From Gymnorhina tibicen (taxonomy: Eukaryota > Chordata > Aves > Passeriformes > Artamidae), in the NCBI GenBank assembly GCA_013399875.1, contig VXAZ01000447.1, positions 62,001-126,000 of the forward strand: a DNA stretch of 64,000 bases, written 5' to 3'. The notes under the pieces are model-generated. The model was not told the DNA's origin, did no database searches, and worked only from the letters and a program-made list of their open reading frames with translations. A program made the position numbers and the translations under genes. Shown here in pieces: positions 13,385-24,800 of the stretch. The number at the start of each line of letters is the position of its first letter. Within the stretch, counting starts at the first letter, position 1.

Positions 13385-14490
13385 CTGAGGATAGAAAGGG
13401 CCTCTGGACATCATATTGTCCAAACTCACCCCTCCTCAAAGTGGGATAATCTAGATCAGGTTGTTCATGCTGTATCACATAAAATTTTCACTGTCTCCAA
13501 GCATGGGGACCCCCAACATCCTCTCCTGCCAACTTGTTCCAGTGTTTGATTATCCTCACAGTAAAAAAAGGGGTTTTTTCCTTGGTATTTTTCATGTGTT
13601 CAAATGGAATTTCCTACATTGCAGTTTGTGCCCTTGACTCTTGTCCTGTCACTGGACACCAGTTACAAGAGTCTGTCTCCATCTTCTTTTGCCCTCTCCC
13701 AGGTCACGTACACACTGATCTAAACAGTTCCAGCTCTCTGAGCCTCTCCTCTTACAGAAGATGTTCCAGTCCCTTGAATGTTTTCATGGCCATTTGCTGC
13801 ACTCTTTCCGGAAACTCCATATCTTTCTTGCACTGAGGAGCCCAGCAAGAGACACAGCACTCCAGAAGTGCCCTCACCTGTGCTGAGTTGAAAGGAAGGA
13901 TCACCCCCCTTTGACCTGCTGCCATTGCTTGTCCTAATGCAGCACAAGGCACTGTTGTCCCTCTCTGCTGCAAGACCACACTGCTAGCTCATATTCAACT
14001 CGGTGTCCACCGGGACACCCAGGTCCTTTTCTGGAAAGCTCCTTTACGGATGGTCGGCCCTCACCCCTGCACTGCTGCAGGGGGTTGTTCTTCCGCAGGT
14101 GCAGGATTTTCCACTTCTCCTTGTTGACTTTCAGGAGGTTCCTGTTAGCCCACTTCTCCAGCCTCTCAGCATCTGTCTGAATGTCAGCACAACTGCCTTG
14201 TGTATCAATCACTACTCCCAGTTTTGCATCATCTACAAAGCTGCCAAGGCCATGCTCGCCCCACTGTCTAGGTCATTTATGAAGGTGTTAAATGGTGTCA
14301 GTCTCATGACCACTGCCAGTCACCACTAGTTACTGACTTCCAGCGGGACTTCATTTCCCTGTTCATAACCCATTGTGCCTGGTGCTTCAGCCAGTTTTCA
14401 GACACTGGTTCTGGTGTTTTCCCTTTGCCAACAGGATGGCATCCTTCCCTTGACAAGCTGCTAGGCTTATTTGACTTCACCATCAAAGTG
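13385..14490 (-). mobile_element. CR1 LINE, degraded reverse transcriptase and 3' UTR
   Basis: Read on the minus strand in three shifting frames: ENWLKHQAQ...SRWKSVTSG near 14380, IDTQGSCADIQTDAERLEKW with LLKVNKEKWKILHL near 14130-14210, and SCWAPQCKKDMEF with ERVQ...FKGLEHL near 13770-13850. These are in the right order for the palm and thumb of a CR1 reverse transcriptase. The 3' UTR follows, down to about 13385 (TGATGTCCAGAGGCCCTTTC). Frameshifts and stops make it a non-functional remnant. Confidence 0.85.
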
Positions 14491-14523
14491 GGATGGATAC
14501 TAGATAAAGCTTAGCTTAATATT

Positions 14524-14529
14524 TTTATT
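14524..14529 (-). terminator. Candidate SYT13 poly(A) signal
   Basis: AATAAA read on the minus strand, the nearest such hexamer downstream of the SYT13 stop. It lies just before a CR1 copy in the direction of transcription. Confidence 0.4.
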
Positions 14530-15944
14530 TAAACAAGGGCCAATCTGACCCTGCAAATATGAAGTCCTCTGAGATTTTCAGGGCTACAAATTATATGGTT
14601 CTGTTTTCAGATTTTTGGGTGCCTTGTCCCCATGGAAGTCTCGTAAAGTTGTGTCTACTACTTGAAAAAATGTAGTAGGACAAGCAGTGTGCTTATGGGG
14701 TCATGACATCATCACTGCCAATGCCAGACTTTCAGTCCATCTAGACACACAAAAAAAAAGGATAGTCAAGAGTACCATTTAAGCCACATCAAATCTTGAA
14801 AGTGCACACGAAAAACAAGCCCCGGAGAGTCTGTCTGGTTGGTGAATTCCTTCTGTCTGGAAGTGATGAAATACATGGCAGTTAGTAAGGGTTGTCTTTG
14901 AGTAATGCTGGTATGAGTATTTGAGTGCAATAATGAACTGTCAAACCAAAACCATCTATCAGCTTCTAAGGTATGGAATGATCCCACTTGTTTTGCCTAA
15001 TTTTAGATATTGCCTGGAATATAATTAGCATATTTGAAACTTGGGAATAACCCAAATGGAAAAGATGGGAGTAAACAGAAAGATTTGGTCCAAGTTTTTG
15101 GAGGTAAATCAACAATAACTTTTTGTCCATATTTAGGGTCTTCCTGGATGACACCCTAGAAAGATAGAAGATACATTTAGATTCTGCTAAAGGGTCCTGA
15201 AACATCCATATTTTCAGCAGTTTTCATTAATCTTAAATGCAAGGTATCAAACTCTCCAGGAAACAAAAGTAAAGAAAGGTATTTGACTTCTTGCTTGGCA
15301 GTGTTTGCTTCAAAGGCTGCACAGGATGAGGGTGTTGACTGTCTCACCCTTTCTTCTTCCTCTGCTCTCTCCCTTAGTTCTGTATCTTTTTCTGGGTATC
15401 CATTTACTGCACTTTGGCTTCCCTCTCTCTTTTATACTGATTCTTTGTGCCTGCCATGTCAGCACTCTGATCTTCATTTCTCAGCCTTGTAGAGTATTAT
15501 GAAAAGCAGGGATTGGTAAAAGAGTTGCGTGTTTGTGATTATGGAGCCAGCACTCATCAAGGGACTTGGGTGACAGTGCTAGATGCCAATGAAGGGCTTA
15601 CATTTCCATGATAACTTTGCTCTTCTTCGTTCCCCTCTGCTCCTCTGCAGAAACAGGAGCCTCTCAGAAGTGACAGTGGGCAGGCAAATAAAATTAATTC
15701 AAACCACCCAGGCAGCCAACCCCTTGTTTGTGGAAACCACTTGATTAAGTGAGAGATTGTCCTTTAAATACATTTTCCAGACAGTTCCCTGGGCTAGAAT
15801 GGGCAGGAAAATCAGAGAAGGGTGGTGTAGTAAGAATGCTGCGCTGAGCAACTTTGTGGAGGTGAAGGTAGAAGGTGAAATCCAGCTTATTCCCCCAGGC
15901 TCTGAGGCCTGGCGGGAATCTTGTTGTCAGCAATCATGATGAGC
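14524..15944 (-). other. SYT13: Probable 3' UTR of SYT13
   Basis: The first AATAAA on the minus strand after the SYT13 stop codon is at 14529-14524 (TTTATT on the plus strand), giving a UTR of about 1.4 kb. The stretch between holds no other recognisable gene. A later signal (for example 13261-13256) could also be used, and mammalian SYT13 transcripts have long UTRs, so the end is uncertain. Confidence 0.5.
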
Positions 15945-16249
15945 CTACATGTGGAGCTGGTGCCACATGGCTATCTGTTTCCTGGGGTTCCTCAGCATTT
16001 CTTCCCAGTGGTTCCTCTCTGTGCCTGTGACATGTAAGCCCAGACTGCACTTGCCAAGCACATGGCTCTGGCCAGCTCCATCCTGGCTCAGCATTTCCAG
16101 CTCCACACTGGAGGCGCGCAGGAGCTCATGAGGCACCTCGAACATGATCATCTCGTTCCACACAGGGTTGATCTTGTGTTTTGCACGTTTGGTCTGCTTC
16201 TTCTTCAGCTTCAGTGACTGATGCCTCAGTGTCACCTTGACAGAAACAT
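15945..16249 (-). CDS. SYT13: SYT13 coding exon 6 (rest of C2B and stop)
   Basis: 305 nt after acceptor ccctatacag. It encodes residues 329-429, beginning DVSVKVTLRHQ, with the basic strand at 342-354, the conserved HKINPVWNEMIMFEVP, and the C-terminal helix ending MWHQLHM before TAG. WHxL near the C-terminus is a conserved synaptotagmin C2B feature. A CR1 LINE ends about 50 bp upstream of this exon. Confidence 0.97.
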
Positions 16250-18830
16250 CTGTATAGGGAGTGGAGAGAGACACCATATTAATGAACATGCAACACATAG
16301 ACTAGACAAGACTAGACTAGACTAGAATATGCTGAGTTGGAAGCCCATCAGTATCATTGAGTCCAACTCCTGGAGCTGCTCAAGACACCCTAAAAATCAC
16401 ACCATCTGCCCAAGAGTGTTGTCCAAACGCTTCTTGAACTCTGTCAGGCTGGTGCTGTGACCACTTCCCTGGGGAGCCTGTTCCAGTGCCCAAACATCCC
16501 CTTTTCCTAATATACCTAAACCTCCCCTGACACAGCTTCATGCTGTTTCCTCGAGTCTTGTCCCTGGTCACGAGAGAGAAGAGATCAGTGCCTGCCCCTC
16601 CACTGCCCCTTGTGAGGATGTTGAAGACCACCATGAGCTTTCCCCTCAGTCTCTTCTCCAGGCTGAACAGAGCAAGTGACCTCAGCCACTCTTCATAAGA
16701 CTTCCCCTCCAGACCCTTCACCATCCTTATGGCCCTCCTTTGGACACTCTCTAATACCTTAAATTTTTATATTGTGATGCCTGAATCTGCACCCAAAAAT
16801 GCAAGAGAATTTACACTGGTGACATCACACTGAGAGAGAGCACATAAGAAATATTGATTACGGGGGTATTTGGTTTTCAGTTTTTAGAAATGATTCAAAT
16901 CTCTTTGGCTTTCTAATCCAGACATCTATTTTTTTTCCTGCCAAAAATCACCCTTCCCACTTCCTTTATAGATTTACATAACAGCAGAAACAAAAGTCTC
17001 CGTTTCCTTGCTATTGCACTCACCACTGCCAAGTAGATCTTTCAGCTGCTTGGAATGGAGGTTTTTGGCCTTAATAATCACCACCAGCAGGCGATTAGCT
17101 GCTGGCAGGTAGCTAATAGAGAGCAGAACCTCCCCATGGCCCGTGGATGGCTCCTGGAAATGGAGACACAGAAAGGGTTAATTTTTCATATAATCTCGGC
17201 CAGAACATTAGGAAAACAACAGTAGAAGACTGATGGGTGGAAGGTCATGGACCAACCAAGTTGTCTCTCTGTCTTTGTACAGGAGATCTTTCCAGTTACG
17301 CTGGATGAGAATAAACCTGGCAAAGACACCTGAGAGGCTCCTCCACTCATAAGGCTCCGATAATGTGAGTTACTGAATCCTTATGTCCCTGGAAAATAAC
17401 TGCTTCCTGAAGTCAACTTCTAGTGGAATATTTAGTCAGAAGAAGATTTGGGGCTGACGTGCAATGCAAATAGTCAGATATTCCTATTTTGAGAGACCAC
17501 CTAGCTGCCCTGTATTAATGTCCACTACCCCCTTTAGTGCTTTTCATGATTCACTTTTGGTTTCAGGTGCTCCATTTCCCAGAAAGCTCTGACTGGACTC
17601 AGCCTCCAGCCTGCACTGCCCAGCAGGAGTGTGGGGCTCCCTGGGAAAGCAGAGGTGATGTTTGGGGCTGAGTCTGACCTGGAGCTGGAGCTACACTTTC
17701 TTTGACACCCTATTTGGTATGAGAAAAAACCCAGCCAAGCTGAAATCCTCCACAAGCTGGGCACAGTACGTTACTCCTCCTTCCCACCTGCCTTCCATCA
17801 GGACTGTGAGCAGCTCTCCCTACTGCCCCTGTGGGAGACCCCCTTTCCCTTTCCCTTTCCCTTTCCCTTTCCCTTTCCCTTTCCCTTTCCCTTTCCCTTT
17901 CCCTTTCTTCCATGTACCCTGGACAAGCAGCCCTTGGCAGGGAAGCCTAGGGACACAGTCACACCACCACTGCTCTCCCCTAGAAGAGTAATGCCATTTC
18001 CTTCTCAGGAGCCAGCAGGGAAGGAGAGAAATCCCACACCATTGTGTGCGGAGCTGACAGCCCATGGCAAGGGACGAAAGGGGAGCAGTTATTCTCTCAG
18101 TGAGTGGGAGTTTGTGACAGAAATCTGGTTTAGTGTGAGGTTAATGACCCAGAGGAGTCCCAAAAAGCCAACATCAATTCAACAGACTCATTTTGGGCTC
18201 CTTAGCATGTTCTATATCCTCGAGGACAGACAGCCCTTCTCCAGGCCATTTCTGTGCTCTGCAGTGTCGTTACTAAGTGAGCCATAAATATTTCAAATTC
18301 AGTTTTCAACCAGTTACTCAAAACAGGCAAGGACAGGCCCCTGTATGCTCCCCATGAGCTGACTGACTTTCCAGAAACATGGCTGTCATCGCTGTCTGGT
18401 TCGAATGACTAATTTGTCCTGCTCAAATCAGGTAGGACGCCATTAGCAAGGAAGCCTGAAATTCAATCCTAAGTCAGCTCAAGTGAATCTTTTTTTCGTG
18501 CAGTCAGGTAGCAATGAAGGGCTCACATGCATTTCACTTACATGAATCCTGTCTTAAATTTAAGTGGACCTTAAAAAGCCCACACATAAAAAGAGGCAGT
18601 TTCAAATGCCTGTATGCCCACAAGAAAAGAATTGTACACCGAGGGACAAACCCAAACACCACCTCAGTGCAAATCCAGAGTTTAGGCATGTTGTAAGCTG
18701 CTTTTGTTTATTTATCCCCACTATATCTCAGCAGGTCCCATTCTATAGCTCTTGGCTAGATTTTGGTTCCTGTAGCTCCAGGCACAGACAGATGCAGTGG
18801 AGACTGGGAGGGGTGGGGCTCTGTAGATGT

Positions 18831-18870
<40 letters not shown>

Positions 18871-21800
18871 TGTACTCAGATCACATCTTGTACTTATGAC
18901 TTTCTAGCTCCTAGTGTGCTGATCAAATTTTTGGCCAGCCTGTATTCACATGAAAACAAAACCTACAATGGTTGGTCTCTGCTGGAGTTTTGTGTGAACA
19001 GACCAAACCAGAGGTACTTTTCCTTCCCCCTTCTGGGCTTTGTTTTCTTTGTTTCCTTTTTCCTATTAAATCCATAACCTACATTTTGTGCTGCAATCCT
19101 GCAAATCCATACAACCATCAGAGCTTTAGTCTTTCTTTCTATGCAATATGGATAAAAAGCATCAAGGGGTCATCAATGAATTACGTGCAGGGCACCATGA
19201 AATCACAAAAGGGAAGTTGCTATGCAAGGACACGCTATCATCAACCCACTATCATCACTGTCATTAGCAAAGCAGTGGGAGGGAAGGAAGACAAGATAAG
19301 GATATCAGTCTACAGTATCTACGCTTTGCATTGCTCACAGGACTCGATGAATTCCTGAATGCTAATTGCACTACCTGGTTAGCTGTAAGCTCTGCTCTGA
19401 GCTCCTTCCCTTGTGTGTGGGAGAATTACTGGGAAGGTAAGAACAAAATTTCTGCCCTTCCTGGCATTTCAAGGAAATGTCACACTTTCACAAAGCTCAG
19501 TAACTTTGTTCCTGGATGAATGCTGTCAAAAATAGCTTCTCTTTTTTGATCAGCTCTTCCTCACTCCCTCCCTCTCTGGTTCTCAATGAATGATTCAGGA
19601 TCTGTATACATAAGCTATCTGTGCAATGGTTGGCTCTCTCAGGTCCCAGATGACGCAAATTCAGCTTTCACTGCACATCCTCAGCTCAAACTGGGGCACT
19701 GTTCAGCAGTTTTGCTGGTGTTAACCTTGTGCTGTCAGCCTGGAGAAGAAATGAATGCTGTCCTGTTTCTGTGTGTGGTTGTGAAGCTGGACCAAGGCAG
19801 AATTCCCAGGACTCCATCAGGTGCACTGGAGTAACAACTTATCATTGCTGTGAACAGGCTGTTCCTTGGGTATTGCTAAAAAAGCAGATGCTTCAGGATG
19901 GAGGGAGAGGGGGAGGGTTACAGCTATTAGACAAATATTCAGTCTCATGCTTGAAGTGTATTGAACTCATTCAGACCATCCATTTGTTTCTGCTGCCTCT
20001 GTCCCTGACAGATTTTTTTTTAAGTGTGGACAGTCCAGTTAGTATTCAAGTGGTTATCAGATAAATCAGCACTATTGGAAATCAGAAATGCTAACTCTGT
20101 ACTCTGTGTCTGTGGCCAGCTCAGTGGAGAGCCCTCACCCCTGATGGTGACAGGCAATAATTCATTTCATCGTGCTTAGTGACGGCACTGGAGTTGTTTT
20201 GCATTGCTCAGCCGTACCACAGCAGACTACAAGAGGTACCACTTGTTGTGATGAACAAGCAGCAGCAGTAGCAGCATCCTGCTGCCACGTTAAGTGAATT
20301 GCTGCTGCTAGACAAATAACCTGGTTCATGGCAAGGAAATGTGCAAGAAATTAGTGCACATAAAGCATCCCCTGTACCCACTTCAAGAACTGCTGGAACC
20401 CTTTCCTCCATTTTCCCTGTCTGTGAAGCTGGCAAGATGTGGATAAGGAAGGAAGGGAAGGTTGTGATGTTTAAGGAAACCAATACAATGCAATGAATGA
20501 TATTTTGACATCTCCCAGAACAAATAGCACTGGATTGATTCAGTAAGAATAAGTGTCCTTCAGTCCAGCATTTCAGTCCCAACAATGTATTTCACTCCTA
20601 GCTTAAGGCTCCCTGGGGTGCCACCGTATGCCCTACCTACACCCAGCTTTGCAGAGTCCCTCCAGCTGGGTTCTGTAGGCATTCTCTCAGTATTTCAGCT
20701 CTTGCCACTCTGGTCCTGTATCACTAATTCTCAGAAGCTCACACACCTTTTTCTAGACATAGCATTTGAATTACAGATGCCAGTGTCAGATTGTCATGTA
20801 ACTGGGGAGGAGCTGAGGGAGTTGTGACACATTGATGGCTGGGAGAATTAGATGGAAGGGCTTCTGATATGATGAGCTACAGACCAGCACAGACCTGTGC
20901 TGAGTGATCTCTGCCGTCACACGTCACCCCTCTAAACCTGCTCCAAACAAATAAAGCCACCCACTCACATGCTGCCCTCCAGGAAAAGGGTTTCTCTTGT
21001 CCAAACTCTTAATCATTAGGGTTTCTGAATTACTGACACAGGCTGAGTCCATACCTTCTCTGGGCTCTTTAGCCTTTCCCACTGGGCCTTCCCAAAGGAT
21101 TCTTCCATTTCAGCAAGGTTCAGTTTGAGTTCCCCCACGATGCTGTGCCTGGAGAACTTGTCGCAGTTTCTCAGGGTGAGAGTCAGCGTCCCTCCTGGCA
21201 TCTCTTCCTCTGTTAATGGGAATCGCAGCACCTCCTCCCAAAGGGTGTGAAGTACCTTCTTCTTCAGCTCTGTCTGGGCCTCAGCAATACCAGACTTGCT
21301 CGACAGTGTGCCCAGTATGTAGCAATGGCAGCCAGCATCTTGGTCCCCACTCATTCTGCCATGCATAGCTGGAAAAGATGGATGGTAAGGACCTCTCACA
21401 AAAGACAGCCCTGAAATATCTGTCACTTGTTTCATGAGAGCCATAAAATAAAACAGCAGCACAGACATTGACCCCTGTTCCTGCCTGCCTCGGGGCAGAT
21501 TAAGCTGTGAGCCCACGCTGTGGTGTTTTCCTCAAGCTGCACAATGTCCCTGTCCTTCTGCCACTGCAGAAAGATGCTGCCAGTGTTTGGGAGAGCAACA
21601 GCTGAGTTCAAGGAAACACATTCTGTTGAAAGATGCAGAACAGCACTGAAATGAGGCAGCATGAAACAGGGATTGGCAGTTCCCATTTACTTTTACCTTG
21701 GCACACAAAAAAAGCTTCTTACAATGACTTTAAAAGCAGGAAGGTCAGTCACAGACATCAGAAATGGGATAGAGCTTCCCTTGGCACATCCATCCCTGCA

Positions 21801-24800
21801 GGCCAGTGTGGGATATGTCTAGGGGTTATTGCATTCTGCTGGTCCAACTCTGGTAAATGAATCCATCAGAAGCAATCCCACGGCCCAAAAGACCTGTGTC
21901 AACAGATGTTCATCCCTAATTTTAAATCCCTTTTTATGTTGAAATACCTAGAGTGAGAATTGCATTTCACACTCCTCTTTGGCTGCATTAACAGAATTGC
22001 ACTGCCTTCTCCACAGCAAGAGGAGCACACTCTCCTCCAAGGGGTCACTGAATTTCATGGCTTTGAGGGCAAAACTGTTGTCCTTGCTGCAGCCAGTCCA
22101 AGGACAGCTGCTGCTTCTGAACTGCCAAGACCTGTGGGTCACAGGGCTCTCTTGGCTTCTCAGGGGAGCAGAACTGGGGAGCAGAGCCAGGTCCTGTGCA
22201 CTGGAGTGCCAGGGTGGCAGCCAGCTAGCGTGGGTGTCCATTCTGGAGGGGAACTGTGGGCTTGCTGCTGGCAGGAGGCCCACAGCAGTGGCTGCCATTC
22301 AGCACCCTTTCAATTCTCGCCTCGGAGGGTGTGATTTGATTAGGTTTCCACAGAGATCTACACTGTGCATGAATTATTCAGTCAGCTTATTTTACTCTCC
22401 CAGAGGAACTGATGATGCTCCAGCCCTGAGTGGAGAAGCTGTTACAGTTGTCAGAGAGTGACACAGAACCTGGCTGCCTGGCTAGGCACTGCCAGAGAGA
22501 CTTTCCTCAAAATATGTCTGGTATCTCCAGCTCAGGCTTTGACTTGACTTGAGGAAAAGTCAGTAGGGAGTGGATCACGTTGAAGAATGAAAGATATAGA
22601 GAGGAAGGAGGTAGTAACCCCATTCCTCCTGCCCCCAAAGGAAGAAATTAAAAGAGGTTGCTTTGTACCACATCTGGGACTGGAGGAGCCCATCCTGGTT
22701 CCTGACAAAGCTGTGCAAACAATTGTTCCCAAGGTATGCCCCCTCTTCAAGCAGTGACACTGAAAGGCATTCCTGTTCTGCAAGCTCAGAACCAGTGAAA
22801 CATCCAGTGGTCCTGAGGGCACGTGTTGGCCTTAAGATAGGAAGAGAACTTTCTCTAAGCATAATCAACTGGTGTGTTGCCCCACTCAGGCCGGGAGCTG
22901 TGTGCCCTTACCTTCCAGCAGGGCCACGCGCAGCTCAGCCTGCTGTCGGTCGTACACCAGGGAGTAGTGCAGCTCGGGGGCCTGGTTACAGCTGGCTGCC
23001 CGCTCGGGCTTCAGGTGCTCTGTGACACACACGTCCTTTACCACACCTGGAACTGAAATAGCCCCTTTAGCAAGCAGCTCTTCCCCTTCCCAAGAGAACA
23101 AATCCACCTTCTCTTGACTTTATTTTTCTAAATGCCTCACTATTCCTGCACTTTGTATGCAGGACTATAATTTGCTATCCTTCCTCCATCATCATACAGC
23201 CTTTTTGCTCTGTTTACTTGCACTTTCAGCTCTTTCTACAGAATTTGGACAAGCCTTCTGCTCTCCACCACCTTGTGCTCTATGATGGTTCACACACTTG
23301 CTCTTTTACCTTATGACTAGGCCAAGGTGTCTAAATGACACTCATGACACTCATTACTTGTTGGCCCAGTTTATATTCTTTTGACTGGCATTATTAAATT
23401 AAATCTTACATTCTCTGCAATGAAAATGTGAGTCTGCTTTTGAACTGCTGTGCAACTCTGCATTAGGTCAGACCTCTCTAAACATTTTGGGGTTTTTTTT
23501 TAAATTTTAACAATGAAGTCTTTGTCATGCAAAAGACATCTATTTCCATAGCACCTGACCAGGTTGAAGGCAATGAACTTTGGAATCCATAAGGCAGTTT
23601 CTCCATGTGTGGTTTTGGAGTTGAGTATGTATTTCATACTGAAATAAAGCAAGTTGCAAGACTAAAAGAGAAGCCAGAGATTTTTGTCATCCAAAGTTGT
23701 TATCTGCAAGGTCAGTTCTGATTCACACAGAAAACAATAGTGGGACCAGCACACTTCCTCATAAAAATCTCAGCCACAGTTCAGACCAGTTCATTGTGGC
23801 ATCAAAAGGAGAACACAACAATTCTTGCTTAATTTTAGCAGCACTCGAGCTATAAAATCAAGCACAGCAGGAAGGAAACTTGCTTGTGCCATTAGCAGTG
23901 CAGAGAGGCTCTTACACCAATGCTTATATAAAGATTTAGCCTAAATGCAGCCATCGTCTTTCATCCTTTCCACCCTATAATCTTTTCCCTGACACCTAAG
24001 GATGTGGCTCAGACAGTCTCTTCCTCCAATGCATCTGCTTCCCATAGTACTTTCTTTTCCATATTCACAAGTCTCAGGGTGAAGGGGTGAATGTAGCAAT
24101 TGAACTTTCAGAAGGGCAAAAATACAATCTCAAACAATTAAAAAGAACTAAAAAGAGTATTCAATAAAAATAATGGCAGATGGCATTGTCTCTCTGACAA
24201 ATCTTCAGGAAGGTTTTATTAAAGTGGTAACCATAAGAGTAAATTATCCTGTTAAAAGACAGCTGTGAAGTTAAAAATCAGTATGCAAGAAACCCAGACA
24301 TTCTGCCAGATGCATGTAATTAAGATTGCATTTTCTCTCAGGCTCCAGAAATCTTATGCTTCAGGATTTGGAGTGTTACCCTTTGGGCTGGCTGGGAAAC
24401 AGAAATTCTGTTTTGCAAAAACCTTTGAGGTGTCAGCCTTCTGTTTCACTGCACAATAAGCCAAGAACATCTCACCAAACCAGTGGAAAAAACAGAGCAG
24501 AGAAAACTAGAAGCTTCAACCCCCACTGTCCCTGACAAGGACAGTTGCTGGACAGCTAACATTTGACCTGGAGAAGATACTCTGCCTTGTTTTGGCCAGA
24601 TATTTCACACATAATCTGGCTACTGCTCCCAGCAAAACCACTAAATGTGCTTTTCTACAAAATATCTGCTACCAGGGAGCCAGATTCTTCAACACAAAAG
24701 ATGTTTAGGTAAAAAAAAATTGCAACAAGATACAACTACAGCTTTGTTATCAGAATGTCCTGATGAGCTCCACAGCTACCTTCTCTTAAACAAATGAATT

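Larger units (their letters stand above)
17154..21054 (-). other. SYT13 intron 4
   Basis: 3.9 kb. It holds the (CCCTTT)11 array at 17841-17906 and the (CA)19 repeat at 18832-18869. I see no further exon or gene in it. Confidence 0.85.

Noticed and set aside
17662..18065. Frames rich in ER, GK or PF repeats
   Set aside because: They are translations of the (CCCTTT)11 array.
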